A stretch of 45,535 nt of DNA from Burkholderiaceae bacterium (GCA_018261755.1 JAGTRJ010000013.1:1-45535); one strand, 5' to 3'; counted from the stretch's first letter, positions 27,863 to 37,140 are shown. Notes: generated from the sequence alone by a model not told the origin. Numbers and translations are program-made.

Positions 27863-29085
27863 TTGATGCTCCTGATTTGCCATGCATCAGCCGTTTGCGA
27901 CAATGCCAGATTGCGCCCCGCCAGCGCCGGCTGCAATTCGGCCATTGCAATCGGGCTGGGCGCCTTCCATTTGACCAGCAAGCTGCGTTCGCGGTATTCA
28001 AGCGACGCGATGCCCGGCACTTCAGGCGGCAACTGGTGCGCCTGCGCTGCGCCCGCCCATGCTTCGGCCAATGCCGCCGACAATACGATGAAGTCGTCAT
28101 GCGCCGGCAAGCCGGCGCGATTCCTCGCCGCCGCCAGCTTTTGCTGCATCTGCGCCAGCGGATCGGCAATCACCGTTTCCTGCGGGTACGCAGCCTTGAA
28201 CGTCTGCAGCATCGCCGCGCGCAAATCCTGTTCTTCGCTGCGCAGGCGCCACCAGTCAATTTGCAACCCTGCTATGTTAATCGCCGCCACCGCAGCCGCC
28301 AATGCCAGCGCCCAGCGCCATGGTTTCCAGTCCATCGCCGAACCGGCCACAATGCCTGATGCCGTCAGCAGGTTGATTGATGATTCGCCGCCCGATACCC
28401 AGCGCGCCCACTGCTCTTCGACCACGGTTATCCGCCCGTCGGCCACGGCGAGGTATGCGCCAATATCCGCCGTTTCCGCATATAGCGTCACCGGCTCCTG
28501 CGGCACAAGCACTCGCAGCGTCTGTAGCACTTCGGTCGGACTGGCGTCCGGCGGCAGCAGCAGGCCAGCGCCTTCCTGCGCCCCGGCACTGACGGCAAGT
28601 TCGATTCCGGCTTCGCTTCGCTGCGCGCAAGCCGAAACGCTCCCCGGCGCGCGCGGCAGACACAGCGGAAATGGCACCGCGCTGACCCGACGCGCACCAA
28701 GGCGGTACAGGGTTTCGGCAAACAGGTTCAGCCAGCCACGGTCAGCAACCGCTATCGTGCGCCACCCGTCGCGTTCGTCGCCGGCAGCGAGTGCGCACTC
28801 TGCCGGGTCGCACAGCAACCGGTCTTCAACCAATGCCGGCAGCGCGGCCTTCAGTTTCGAGGTTGATAACGGCGGGGTCTGCATCCGCAGCAGCGTGACA
28901 TCACTGGCCGATGGCAGCAGCACCACCTGCTTCGCTTCCCGCAACAGCCCAGCCAGTTCGGCCAGCGTCGAAAACCCTTGCCGCAGATTCGTACCATCGT
29001 CCGGCGCCAGCGCGAAGCGGCAAACCGGCGCCGTCGAATTGCTGGCGACCGCTCTGGCCGGAAGACGAACATACAGAATGCTCAA
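27859..29085 (-). CDS. gspL: Type II secretion protein GspL
   Basis: The 408-residue protein has an actin-like cytoplasmic domain (about 1-250), a membrane helix near 253-273 (WALALAAAVAAINIAGLQI) and a periplasmic ferredoxin-like domain that pairs with GspM. The cytoplasmic part recruits the GspE ATPase to the membrane. TPPLSTSKLKAALPALVEDR near residue 70 fits the family. Its stop overlaps the gspM start. Confidence 0.9.
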   Translation of the reverse strand: MSILYVRLPARAVASNSTAPVCRFALAPDDGTNLRQGFSTLAELAGLLREAKQVVLLPSASDVTLLRMQTPPLSTSKLKAALPALVEDRLLCDPAECALAAGDERDGWRTIAVADRGWLNLFAETLYRLGARRVSAVPFPLCLPRAPGSVSACAQRSEAGIELAVSAGAQEGAGLLLPPDASPTEVLQTLRVLVPQEPVTLYAETADIGAYLAVADGRITVVEEQWARWVSGGESSINLLTASGIVAGSAMDWKPWRWALALAAAVAAINIAGLQIDWWRLRSEEQDLRAAMLQTFKAAYPQETVIADPLAQMQQKLAAARNRAGLPAHDDFIVLSAALAEAWAGAAQAHQLPPEVPGIASLEYRERSLLVKWKAPSPIAMAELQPALAGRNLALSQTADAWQIRSIK

Positions 29086-29098
29086 ACTGGTACCTTTT

Positions 29099-30058
29099 TC
29101 AATAATCCCGAATCCAGACTATGCTCGTGCCGTTGTGGCCACGTTCGATCAGGGCCTCGATCTGCTGCGACGCACGCTCGACTCTCGCCTTGCCCTGTAC
29201 GATGAAATAGCTGGTCGATACCGTAATTTCGCTCATCGACGCAAATTGTCGGCTATTGGCAGGCAGGCGCTGGATGAAGTCGGCGCCATCGCGGAAGTAC
29301 GCCTGCTCCCGCGTCACAGTTACCATTTTTGCATCTGACAGCGAGAGATTGCCCATTCTAGCCGCCAACACCTCGGCTGAGGCGGTATTTACATTGATCG
29401 GCGTAAAACGTGGCAAGACAACGACAAAATCCCTCAATAAAACAACGATTTCCGGCGAAAACCCCGAAATGGACTGAAGATCGTCGACATGCGCAATACC
29501 TAGCGGCAAGGCCTGCTGCTCCACCTTGCGCCCACTGTCACCATCTGCGCCGGTCACGCCGCCAGCTTGCGCCGACGCGACGGCTTCGGCCACGCGACGC
29601 GCCAGTGACGGGTTCAGGTTCAGGCTGGCCAGCAAGCGTTCGAACACCGCCAGCTCAGTCGCATTCACCATGCCGGCTGAAGCAAGATTGGTCAGGTTGA
29701 AACGCGCTTGCGCATCGACAATCTGGCCGGCAATCGCTGCCTGCGCCACGCCGTTGTCGCTGCTGCCTTTTTCCAGGTAATCATCGAGCCGCGTTTCCGC
29801 CAGGGGTGTCGCCCACGGCTCGCCCAGATGATCGACCGACGAATGCTTCGCATCCTCGCGCAGGATCAGCCGCGCCCAGTCGAGCGAGCCGAGCAGCACC
29901 CATTTCGCCTGCTGCTGCAAGCGCTGGTTCTCAATCGTGCGCACCTGCACCTGCTGCTGCCAAAACAGGCTGGCGACAATGGTCACCGCCAGCGTGGTCA
30001 GCAGCAGCGCGGTAACCACCGCCACGCCGCGCTGCCGCACCGTTGATGCCTCCTTCAT
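29099..30058 (-). CDS. gspK: Type II secretion minor pseudopilin GspK
   Basis: The 319-residue protein has a prepilin leader MKEASTVRQRG cut before VAVVTALLLTTLAV. It lacks the Glu at +5, which is the known GspK peculiarity and fits its position at the pseudopilus tip with GspI and GspJ. The large alpha domain contains NLTNLAS and LPRFTPINVNTASAEVLAA. The start overlaps gspJ by 4 bp (ATGA). Confidence 0.93.
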   Translation of the reverse strand: MKEASTVRQRGVAVVTALLLTTLAVTIVASLFWQQQVQVRTIENQRLQQQAKWVLLGSLDWARLILREDAKHSSVDHLGEPWATPLAETRLDDYLEKGSSDNGVAQAAIAGQIVDAQARFNLTNLASAGMVNATELAVFERLLASLNLNPSLARRVAEAVASAQAGGVTGADGDSGRKVEQQALPLGIAHVDDLQSISGFSPEIVVLLRDFVVVLPRFTPINVNTASAEVLAARMGNLSLSDAKMVTVTREQAYFRDGADFIQRLPANSRQFASMSEITVSTSYFIVQGKARVERASQQIEALIERGHNGTSIVWIRDY

Positions 30059-30687
30059 GCCGCCCCCAGGAGCATCGCCTTCACCGTAACATCGCGCCCA
30101 GCCGGCTGCAAGGTCACTTCAAGCCCGGTCGGCATCCCGCTGGCGGCCGCTGGCAACGTCAGCGCGCCGGACGGCAGCGAGCGCCAGCCGTCCGCGTTGC
30201 CAGGCCAGTAACGGAAATTCATTCCCGCCACGCCGGCCTGCAGCACGACCACGGCCGCATCGCCATCGACCGCGCTGCGCCACAACGCATCCAGGTCACG
30301 CAAGTTGCGGGTTGAAGCCGATTCACCGCGCAGCAATTTGCCGTCGAGCAGCCGGTATGACACCACCTGCAATTGCAGCGGCTGGTTTTCGGCCACCACG
30401 TTGCGCACCAGCGTCAGGCTGTTGTTGCCGACGCTCAGCACGGTGCGGCTGTTCAGCGCGGTCGCACGCGCCAGCTGCTCACAGTCGCGCTGCATCTGCG
30501 CAAATGTCAGCTGCATCGAACGCACCTGCTCAATATCGTCGGTGAGCGCGGCGCGTGACCGGATGATACTGTCCAGTCCGCGCCAGCCAAGCACGGCAAC
30601 TACCGCCAGAATGCTGATCGCCACCAGCAGCTCGACCAGCGTCAAGCCGCGGCTACGGCGAATCGCAAGCAATGGCCTATTTTCCAT
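30055..30687 (-). CDS. gspJ: Type II secretion minor pseudopilin GspJ
   Basis: From the ATG at 30687 the protein has 210 residues with prepilin leader MENRPLLAIRRSRG cut before LTLVELLVAISILA; Glu at +5 is present, though the first mature residue is Leu, not the usual Phe. GspJ joins GspI and GspK at the pseudopilus tip. The frame is open to 30738, but that would place 17 extra residues before the leader inside gspI. Overlap with gspI is 11 bp. Confidence 0.92.
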   Translation of the reverse strand: MENRPLLAIRRSRGLTLVELLVAISILAVVAVLGWRGLDSIIRSRAALTDDIEQVRSMQLTFAQMQRDCEQLARATALNSRTVLSVGNNSLTLVRNVVAENQPLQLQVVSYRLLDGKLLRGESASTRNLRDLDALWRSAVDGDAAVVVLQAGVAGMNFRYWPGNADGWRSLPSGALTLPAAASGMPTGLEVTLQPAGRDVTVKAMLLGAA

Positions 30688-31057
30688 CGGGCACCACCTG
30701 CACCAGCTTGACGATGCGCCGCTCCGGCCGCTCGGCATCGAATACGCTCACCTCGACCCGGCGGAAATTCGGGTTCGGCGTCGAAAACACATCCTCGTCG
30801 CATTTCAGCCGCATTTCCCCCTGCGGACAATCAAACGAACGCTTGCCGGTCGCCGGCCACTGGCGCATAAGCCGCAACTCCACCAGCCGGTTTTCCGCCG
30901 ACCAGCCGGCCATCATCGTCGCGCGCAAATCCGCGCTGTTTTGCGTCAGGCTGCCGACCGCGCGCAGGCTCGCACCAAGCGACACACCGACAATCACCAG
31001 CGCCACCAGCACTTCGAGCAGGGTAAAACCATGACAGAATGAGCGCCGCATCGTCAT
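30677..31057 (-). CDS. gspI: Type II secretion minor pseudopilin GspI
   Basis: The 126-residue protein has a very short leader, MTMRRSFCHG, cut before FTLLEVLVALVIVG, with Glu at +5. The region with ENRLVELRL and the C-terminal VSVFDAERPERRIVKLV fit GspI. It overlaps gspH by 4 bp and gspJ by 11 bp, so this part of the operon is tightly coupled. Confidence 0.93.
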   Translation of the reverse strand: MTMRRSFCHGFTLLEVLVALVIVGVSLGASLRAVGSLTQNSADLRATMMAGWSAENRLVELRLMRQWPATGKRSFDCPQGEMRLKCDEDVFSTPNPNFRRVEVSVFDAERPERRIVKLVQVVPDGK

Positions 31058-31548
31058 TCCACCGAGAAGCGGCCAACGCCATCGGCGCGAATGGCCACGC
31101 TGGCCGCGCCGGATGACAGTGTCAGCACGAACGGCCGGTCAACCGGCTCGCGGCCGAACACGATACGCAGCGGTGCAGAAGCGGCCGCCGGCGCCAGCGT
31201 CAAAACCAGCGGCGCATGGTCGAATGCGCGCTCGCGCAGCAATTCATCGCGCGCCATCACCCGCCATTGACGCTCATCGTAAAGCAAGAAACGGTAACGA
31301 TCGGCTTCCGCCTCGAACGCGACCGGCCGGTTGCGCACAATCGCTTCGTCGCGCGCCAGTTGCAGCAACAGCGCCAGCCGCTGCCCTTCGCGCTGCAACG
31401 CCTGACGCTCGCCCGGCATCGCGTTCAGCGATATCAATCCGAGCGCAATGCCGGCGATGACCAGCACCACCAGTACCTCAATGAGAGTGAAGCCGCGCTG
31501 CCCGGCGCGGCCTTTGTCAACCCGCTCCCGATGCGGTATCAATCCCAC
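31054..31548 (-). CDS. gspH: Type II secretion minor pseudopilin GspH
   Basis: The 164-residue protein has the prepilin motif QRG before FTLIEVLVVLVIAGIAL, Glu at +5. The mature part contains RLALLLQLARDEAIVRNRPV, typical of GspH. The ATG at 31548 gives a 19-residue leader and a 10-bp overlap with gspG; a GTG at 31521 would shorten the leader and is possible. Confidence 0.9.
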   Translation of the reverse strand: MGLIPHRERVDKGRAGQRGFTLIEVLVVLVIAGIALGLISLNAMPGERQALQREGQRLALLLQLARDEAIVRNRPVAFEAEADRYRFLLYDERQWRVMARDELLRERAFDHAPLVLTLAPAAASAPLRIVFGREPVDRPFVLTLSSGAASVAIRADGVGRFSVE

Positions 31549-31982
31549 GAGCCGATGTCGGCGTCATTGCCGGTACCGCCCGGCTGGCCGTCAGCGCCAT
31601 AGGAAAAGACATCGATCTCGCCTTTCACACCGGGAGAAAGCATCTGGTACGGATTGCCCCACGGGTCTTTCGGCAGTTTTTCGATGTAACCGCCAACCTT
31701 CCAATTGTTCGCCGACGGACCGGACACCGGCCTTTCAATCAGCGCGCGCAAGCCCTGCTCGGTGGCCGGATAGCGCTGGTTGTCCAGTCGGTACAGCTTC
31801 AGCGCCTGCATCAGCGTGGCAATGTCTTGTTTCGCGGCGGTGACGCGCGCTTCGTCGGTGCGCCCCATCAGCTTCGGCACGATCAGCGCGCCCAGCACGC
31901 CGATGATGACCACCACAACCATGATTTCGATCAGCGTGAAGCCGCGCGATCGTCGTTTGCCAGAAAACGGATGATTGAACAT
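31539..31982 (-). CDS. gspG: Type II secretion major pseudopilin GspG
   Basis: GspG is the main subunit of the pseudopilus. From the ATG at 31982 the 147-residue protein has leader MFNHPFSGKRRSRG cut before FTLIEIMVVVVIIGVL. The mature part carries the GspG hallmarks: RYPATEQGLRAL, YIEKLPKDPWGNPYQ and SYGADGQPGGTGNDADI, the last part of the calcium-binding loop. The frame extends to 32036 but the leader defines the start. It opens the T2SS operon only 59 bp after gpsA, so read-through from gpsA is likely unless a promoter lies in that short gap. Confidence 0.96.
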   Translation of the reverse strand: MFNHPFSGKRRSRGFTLIEIMVVVVIIGVLGALIVPKLMGRTDEARVTAAKQDIATLMQALKLYRLDNQRYPATEQGLRALIERPVSGPSANNWKVGGYIEKLPKDPWGNPYQMLSPGVKGEIDVFSYGADGQPGGTGNDADIGSWD

Positions 31983-32041
31983 GAGGTGATTTTGACAAAG
32001 ATAATGAAAAATAAGCGATTTTTCCGCCCCACCCAAGATGA

Positions 32042-33046
32042 TTACGCCGACTCTTCCTTGCTGTTGCGCGCCAGCAGCCTGCCAACCACATCGCGCGGCG
32101 CAACACCGCCAAAAAGCACGCCAGCAACGGCATTCGCGATCGGCATCTCAACCCCCAACCGTGCCGCCAGTTCGCACACCGCCCGCGCGCAATTCACCCC
32201 TTCGGCCACATGCCCCAGCTCGGCCACAATCGTTTCCAGCGTCTTGCCCTTTGCCAACTCCAGCCCGACGGTGCGGTTGCGCGACAGGCTGCCGGTGCAG
32301 GTCAGGATCAGATCGCCCGCGCCCGTCAGCCCCATGAAGGTTTCCGCGTGTCCACCAAGCGCCAGCCCAAGGCGCGAAATTTCGGCCAGCCCGCGCGTCA
32401 GCAACGCCGCGCGCGCATTCATCCCCAGCCCCAGCCCATCGCTGACGCCTGCGGCAATCGCCAGAATGTTCTTGACCGCGCCGCCAACCTCGACCCCGAC
32501 CACATCGTCGCTCGAATAGACGCGGATATTGCCGCCATGCACCCCCGCCACGCCCAGTTGCCGCAACGCAGCCGATTCGGACGCCATCACCAGCGCGCAT
32601 GGCAAGCCCTGCGCCACTTCCTGCGCGAACGACGGCCCCGACAGCGCGCCCACGGGCAGATCGGAGCCAAGCTCGGCCGCGACAATCTGGTGCGGCAATT
32701 GGCCCGTCGCTTCCTCGAACCCCTTACACAACCAGACCAGATTCGGAACCGGCTTGCCGCGCAATTGTCGCGACAGCGGCCGCAAGCCAGCCACCGGCGT
32801 GGCAACGATCAACAGCGCGTCGCCACCAGCGCCAGCCACATGCGCGACCGCCTCATCCAGACTGAAACTCAACCGCAGATTGTCGGGCAGCGCAAAGCCC
32901 GGCAGGAAATGCGGGTTTTCGCGCCGCTCGATCAGCGGACGCATTTCCGATTCGAATCGCCCCCACAGCAACACGTCATGGCGCTCGGCCAGCGCAATCG
33001 CCATCGCCGTGCCCCAGGCGCCCGCGCCGAGAATGGAAATCTTCAT
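32042..33046 (-). CDS. gpsA: NAD(P)-dependent glycerol-3-phosphate dehydrogenase
   Basis: GpsA reduces dihydroxyacetone phosphate to sn-glycerol 3-phosphate for phospholipid synthesis. The 334-residue protein begins with the Rossmann motif [12 protein letters not shown], and has [23 protein letters not shown] with the catalytic Lys, and [13 protein letters not shown] with SRNRTVG. Length is normal. Neighbourhood with secB and grxC is typical in betaproteobacteria. An intergenic element (copy D) sits just before its start. Confidence 0.96.
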   Translation of the reverse strand: MKISILGAGAWGTAMAIALAERHDVLLWGRFESEMRPLIERRENPHFLPGFALPDNLRLSFSLDEAVAHVAGAGGDALLIVATPVAGLRPLSRQLRGKPVPNLVWLCKGFEEATGQLPHQIVAAELGSDLPVGALSGPSFAQEVAQGLPCALVMASESAALRQLGVAGVHGGNIRVYSSDDVVGVEVGGAVKNILAIAAGVSDGLGLGMNARAALLTRGLAEISRLGLALGGHAETFMGLTGAGDLILTCTGSLSRNRTVGLELAKGKTLETIVAELGHVAEGVNCARAVCELAARLGVEMPIANAVAGVLFGGVAPRDVVGRLLARNSKEESA

Positions 33047-33067
33047 TTTTCGCTTCCAGAAAGGCTT

Positions 33068-33164
33068 GCCGGTCCGTCAATGCCACCCAAATATACAGAG
33101 GGGAGTATTTTCAAACAGCTCCGGAACTTCCGGCCGAACCACATGTTTTTAACACATACCCTGC
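33068..33164 (+). repeat. Dispersed intergenic element, diverged copy D
   Basis: The framework is kept: AATATAC at 33090, its partner GAGTATTTT about 14 bp later, and ACATACCC beginning at 33154, again 64 bp after the first half-site. GTCAATGCC upstream recalls GTCAATAAGGC of copies A-C. Interior filler differs and includes its own perfect stem CCGGAA-c-TTCCGG (33121-33133). It lies between the SH3 gene and gpsA, both on minus. Confidence 0.55.
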
Positions 33165-33188
33165 GGAAATCTTGCAAAACCCGGCGGA

Positions 33189-33632
33189 CTAACGCCCCCA
33201 GACCTGATTCGAGCGCACATAACCGACCTCGCCATCGCGATGCCGGACCTTAATCCAGCCGGAAACCACCGGTTCGACGATTTCCATCAGCACGCCCTTG
33301 CCAGCGGAGAACACCGGCGGCGCAACCTCATCCGGCCGCGCACGCACGACCGCGCTAGCGGCCGTGACCACAACCGTGTGCTTGGCCGAGATCGACTTCG
33401 ACTCGACCCATGCCATGTCGCCGGCCGCATCACGCACCTTGGACCAGCCCGGCGTGGTATGCACCACCTCAACCGGCATCCCCGGGGGCGCGATGAAGCG
33501 CTTGATTCCCCGGCTGCTCGGCGCATCGTACATGATGGCAGGTTCGTCACCGACCGAGCGGAAGTCGAACGCCAGCGCAGGCAAGGCCGCGCACAGCGAT
33601 GCCGCGAGAAAAAGCAAACGCACAGGTGTCAT
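33189..33632 (-). CDS. Exported SH3-domain protein
   Basis: The 147-residue protein has a signal peptide (MTPVRLLFLAASLCAALPALA, cut before FDFRSV) and two bacterial SH3-like modules. The first spans about 25-82 (YDAPSSRGIKRFIAPPGMPV, GWSKVRDAAGDMAWVES) and the second about 85-147 (VRARPDEVAPPVFSAGKG, GWIKVRHRDGEVGYVRS). Such domains usually bind peptidoglycan or help protein contacts in the periplasm. The ATG at 33632 is chosen because the signal peptide starts there and GGAGG lies 7 bp upstream. It sits between secB and gpsA. Confidence 0.87.
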   Translation of the reverse strand: MTPVRLLFLAASLCAALPALAFDFRSVGDEPAIMYDAPSSRGIKRFIAPPGMPVEVVHTTPGWSKVRDAAGDMAWVESKSISAKHTVVVTAASAVVRARPDEVAPPVFSAGKGVLMEIVEPVVSGWIKVRHRDGEVGYVRSNQVWGR

Positions 33633-33684
33633 CAATGCCTCCAAGTTACGGATTGCGTAAACCACACCGCAGCGGCGCATCAGA

Positions 33685-34152
33685 TCAATGCGTGGCGCCC
33701 TGCTGTTTCTGCTGCTCTTCCGCAATCGCGCGCAGCCGATCCTGATAGTACGCTTCGAAATTGATCTCGGCCAGATGGATCGGCGCAAAGCCGGCGCGGG
33801 TGATGGTATCGGCGATGTTCGCGCGCAGGTACGGATAGACGATGGTCGGGCAGCCGATACCCAGCAGCGGATCAAGCTGTTCCAGCGGGATGTTGCGCAC
33901 TTCGAAAATGCCGGATTGCGTGCCCTCGACCAGAAACGCCACCTTGTCCTTGACCTTCGACGTGACCGTCACCGTGACGCTCGTTTCGTAAATGCCTTCG
34001 GCGATGTTGTCGTTATTGACGCTGACCGACACCTCGACCGACGGCAATTCCTGCTCAAGAAAAACCGCCGGCGAATTCGGCTGCTCAAGCGACAGGTCTT
34101 TCAGGTAAACACGCTGAATCTGGAATACGGCTTGCTGTGCTTCTTCGGACAT
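33685..34152 (-). CDS. secB: Protein-export chaperone SecB
   Basis: SecB keeps preproteins unfolded and passes them to SecA. The 155-residue protein has the SecB core: [22 protein letters not shown] near the start, [15 protein letters not shown], and [25 protein letters not shown] (the family signature around residue 105). The start matches the usual [16 protein letters not shown] form. It follows grxC with a 78-bp gap on the same strand. Confidence 0.97.
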   Translation of the reverse strand: MSEEAQQAVFQIQRVYLKDLSLEQPNSPAVFLEQELPSVEVSVSVNNDNIAEGIYETSVTVTVTSKVKDKVAFLVEGTQSGIFEVRNIPLEQLDPLLGIGCPTIVYPYLRANIADTITRAGFAPIHLAEINFEAYYQDRLRAIAEEQQKQQGATH

Positions 34153-34230
34153 GCTGGACTTTCTTATTTATTGTTGGAGAAAAACGGGATGTTAGCAACG
34201 CTCGTTTACACGAATGTGACAAGTTCGTGC

Positions 34231-34494
34231 TTATGCGCCCTGTAGCAGCGGTTCGAGTTTGCCCGCGCGATCCAGCGCCGACAAATCGTCGAAACCGCCA
34301 ACGTGGGTGTCGCCGATATATATTTGCGGCACGGTGCGGCGCCCGGTCTTTTGCATCATCTCCTCGCGCCGTTGCTCGTCCAGATCGATCCGGATTTTCT
34401 CGATCTGCGCCACGCCCTTCGATTTCAGCAATTGCTCGGCACGGACGCAATACGGGCAAACAGCCGTGCTGTACATCAACACGGGCGCACTCAT
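34231..34494 (-). CDS. grxC: Glutaredoxin 3
   Basis: At 87 residues it matches the small dithiol glutaredoxins that reduce disulfides with glutathione. The active site CPYC is at residues 12-15 (STAVCPYCVRAEQLL), TVPQIYIG carries the cis-Pro, and GGFDDL binds glutathione. The ATG at 34494 overlaps the rhodanese stop by 4 bp. The neighbouring rhodanese and secB are the usual betaproteobacterial setting. Confidence 0.95.
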   Translation of the reverse strand: MSAPVLMYSTAVCPYCVRAEQLLKSKGVAQIEKIRIDLDEQRREEMMQKTGRRTVPQIYIGDTHVGGFDDLSALDRAGKLEPLLQGA

Positions 34495-34943
34495 GCCTTG
34501 CCCCTTTTGCCCTTGGCCTTGTCCTTCTCGGCCACCACCTCCGTCGCCTCGACCGGCATATTCTGCGACTTCCAGTCCTTCATGCCGCCTTCCATGCTGG
34601 AAACGTCCTTGAAACCAAGTTTTTTCAGCACTGAAGTTGCCTTGGCCGCACGCGTTCCGGTCGGACACACGATTACTACGGTATCATTCTTGTAGCGCTC
34701 AATTCGCGCCGCCCGATCCTTCAGTTCCTCGAATGGAATATGCACCGCGTTGCGAATGTGGCCGGCATCATATTCTTCCTGGGAACTCACATCGAGAATC
34801 TGCACCTTGCCCTCGTTCATCTTCTTCGTCACGGTATACGGCGGAATATGCGGCCCGCGCCCCTGCAACGTGGGCAACAGCAGCAAAAATCCCGAAACGA
34901 GGATAATGCTGATCAAAAAAATGTTATTGATGATGAAATTCAC
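34491..34943 (-). CDS. Membrane-anchored rhodanese-like protein
   Basis: The 150-residue protein has an N-terminal membrane helix (about 6-24, IFLISIILVSGFLLLLP) followed by one rhodanese domain (about 35-130). The presumed active cysteine is in VIVCPTGTRAAKA, a six-residue loop typical of sulfurtransferase-type rhodaneses. It has the CPTGTR form rather than CRxGxR. The C-terminal tail is Lys-rich. A role in sulfur transfer or thiol redox, paired with grxC, is inferred from co-transcription (4-bp overlap). Confidence 0.86.
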   Translation of the reverse strand: MNFIINNIFLISIILVSGFLLLLPTLQGRGPHIPPYTVTKKMNEGKVQILDVSSQEEYDAGHIRNAVHIPFEELKDRAARIERYKNDTVVIVCPTGTRAAKATSVLKKLGFKDVSSMEGGMKDWKSQNMPVEATEVVAEKDKAKGKRGKA

Positions 34944-35027
34944 TTGGCTACCTTGCTTTCGGTCAACGATCTATAAACGCAGACATTATAGAATAGAAGG
35001 CAAACAAACTTACCCCCGTTCTTGATC

Positions 35028-35786
35028 ATGTACAAAATTGTCTTCATGCGGCATGGGCAGTCCGTCTGGAATCTGGAAAACCGCTTCACCGGCTGGACCG
35101 ATGTCGATCTGACCGAACAGGGAGTTGCCGAAGCACGCTACGCCGGCAAGGTATTGCGCGGCGCCGGCTTCACCTTCGATATGGCGTATTCATCGGTACT
35201 CAAGCGCGCGATCCGCACCCTGTGGGTGGCGCTGGATGAAATGGATCTGATGTGGATCCCGGTCGTCTGCGACTGGCGGCTGAACGAACGTCATTACGGC
35301 TCACTGCAAGGCTTCAACAAGGCTGAAACCGCTGCACGCTATGGCGAAAAACAGGTGCAAATCTGGCGCCGCAGCTACAACGTGGCGCCGGATCCGCTCG
35401 AACCGCGCGACCCGCGCGCTTCGTACCGCGACCCGCAATACGTCGGCCTGATGCACTACCAGATTCCGCTGGCCGAAAGCCTGAAAGACACGGTCGCGCG
35501 CGTGATGCCGTTGTGGAACGAATCGATTGCGCCCGCCATCCGCTCCGGCAAGCGCATTCTCGTTTCCGCGCACGGCAACAGCCTGCGCGCGCTGATCAAG
35601 GAACTGGATGGCCTGAGCGACGAGGAAATCACCAAGCTCAATATCCCGACCGGGCAGCCGCTGGTGTATGAACTCGATGCCGATCTGAAACCGATCCGGC
35701 ATTATTACCTCGGCGATCCGAACGCGATTGAAGCTGCCACCAAAGCCGTGGCAAACCAGGGCGCCATCAAGGGAGCCGTCAAATAG
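35028..35786 (+). CDS. gpmA: 2,3-bisphosphoglycerate-dependent phosphoglycerate mutase
   Basis: GpmA interconverts 3- and 2-phosphoglycerate in glycolysis and gluconeogenesis. The 252-residue enzyme has the phospho-acceptor His in [18 protein letters not shown] and the second His in [15 protein letters not shown], with [11 protein letters not shown] and [13 protein letters not shown] also conserved. The ATG at 35028 yields [10 protein letters not shown]; a TTG at 35022 in frame is less likely. It is divergent from the rhodanese gene by 84 bp. Confidence 0.95.
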   Translation: MYKIVFMRHGQSVWNLENRFTGWTDVDLTEQGVAEARYAGKVLRGAGFTFDMAYSSVLKRAIRTLWVALDEMDLMWIPVVCDWRLNERHYGSLQGFNKAETAARYGEKQVQIWRRSYNVAPDPLEPRDPRASYRDPQYVGLMHYQIPLAESLKDTVARVMPLWNESIAPAIRSGKRILVSAHGNSLRALIKELDGLSDEEITKLNIPTGQPLVYELDADLKPIRHYYLGDPNAIEAATKAVANQGAIKGAVK

Positions 35787-35793
35787 GCTCGGC

Positions 35794-37137
35794 ATGATGC
35801 CAGAAGAACCGCTTCCTTTCCGTGCCGTTCACGGCCGGTTTCGTGCATGTTGCAACACAATCCGGCGCCCGCTGCGCGCCGCCATTCTGCTGCTGGCTTG
35901 CCTTGCGTGCGCGGCCCAGGCCGCGCCTCGCGCTACCGATCGCAGCAAGCAGAAGGCCGCAGCGGAAGCGCAACGGGCCGACCTGCGGCAGCAACTCGAT
36001 TCGCTGAAACGCGAAATCACCAAGACCGAAAGCGCAAAGGACAGCGTCGCCGATACGCTGGCAGCATCCGAAGCGGCGATTTCCAACGCCAACCGGTCAT
36101 TGCGCGAACTTGCCGGCGAACAGCAGCAGACGGAAGCACGCATCAGGCTGCTGTCAGCCGAACACGCGCGCCTGACGGTTTCAGTCGCCGACCAGCAGCA
36201 GCGGCTATCAAAACTGTTGCGCGATCAATACGTCACCGGCAATGAAAACCGGCTGAAGCTGCTACTGTCTGGAGACAACCCGAACCGCATCAACCGCGAA
36301 TTGCAATACATGGGCTATGTGTCGCAGGCGCAGGCAGCAATGATCGCGCAGTTGCGCGCCAGCCTGAAAGCGGTCGAAGAAAACCGCGAAGCGACGCAAA
36401 ACGCGAAAGAGGAACTGGACGAAATCGCGCAGGAAAAGCTGGCGCAGAAAAACGTGCTGGAAAAAGAAAAATCCCGGCGCGCGACGCTGCTGTCGCAACT
36501 ATCGAACAAACTGACGGCGCAGCGCAAGGAAGCCGGGCGGCTGCAGCGCGACCAGCAGCGACTAGCCGGTCTGGTCGACCGGCTGACGCGCCTGATCGCC
36601 GAACAGAAAAAAGCTGCGGCGGCAAAACGGCGGCAGCCTGTTGCGCGTCCGTCGAAATCCCCCACGCGGACGAACCGCGCGAGCGAACCCGCACTGGAAA
36701 ACCGTGCCGAACCGGCGCACGAGCCTGATGCGCAGGATGGCGTGTTCGCCGGCCTGCGCGGCAAGCTGAGACTGCCTGTGCGCGGCAGCATCACATCGAA
36801 ATTCGGCAGCAAGCGCGAAGATGGCCCCGGCGCCAAGGGCTTGTTCATCCGCACCGCCGAAGGTGCCGAAATCCGCGCGGTGGCCGCCGGCAAGGTGGTG
36901 TTCGCCGACTGGCTGCGCGGCTTCGGCAACCTGATCATCGTCGATCACGGCAGCCAGTACATGACCATCTACGGCAACAACCAAGCGCTGCTCAAGCATG
37001 CCGGCGATACCGTTCGTGGCGGCGATGTAATCGCCAGTGCAGGGAATAGCGGCGGCAGCGAGCATTCTGGCTTATACTTTGAAATGCGGCACAGGGGCCG
37101 CGCTTTCGACCCGCTGGGTTGGGTAACCATCAGGTGA
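35794..37137 (+). CDS. envC: EnvC-like murein hydrolase activator (degenerate LytM)
   Basis: The 447-residue periplasmic protein has a long signal sequence (hydrophobic ILLLACLACAAQA), an extended coiled coil (about 45-285, heptad-rich with many Lys, Glu and Gln) and a C-terminal LytM/M23 domain (about 330-447). The LytM domain lacks the usual zinc-binding His and HxH residues: the first motif reads KGLFIRTAEG and the last YFEMRHRG. E. coli EnvC also lacks them, activates amidases and is not itself a hydrolase. The start is one of two adjacent ATGs (35794 or 35797), just after gpmA. ctpA follows after 3 bp. Confidence 0.9.
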   Translation: MMPEEPLPFRAVHGRFRACCNTIRRPLRAAILLLACLACAAQAAPRATDRSKQKAAAEAQRADLRQQLDSLKREITKTESAKDSVADTLAASEAAISNANRSLRELAGEQQQTEARIRLLSAEHARLTVSVADQQQRLSKLLRDQYVTGNENRLKLLLSGDNPNRINRELQYMGYVSQAQAAMIAQLRASLKAVEENREATQNAKEELDEIAQEKLAQKNVLEKEKSRRATLLSQLSNKLTAQRKEAGRLQRDQQRLAGLVDRLTRLIAEQKKAAAAKRRQPVARPSKSPTRTNRASEPALENRAEPAHEPDAQDGVFAGLRGKLRLPVRGSITSKFGSKREDGPGAKGLFIRTAEGAEIRAVAAGKVVFADWLRGFGNLIIVDHGSQYMTIYGNNQALLKHAGDTVRGGDVIASAGNSGGSEHSGLYFEMRHRGRAFDPLGWVTIR

Positions 37138-37140
37138 TAC

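Noticed and set aside
27536-29338. A 600-codon plus-strand frame opposite gspM and gspL
   Set aside because: Translation is low in complexity, rich in Ala, Ser and Arg, without domain signal; the minus-strand genes form a coupled operon with overlapping ATGA junctions.
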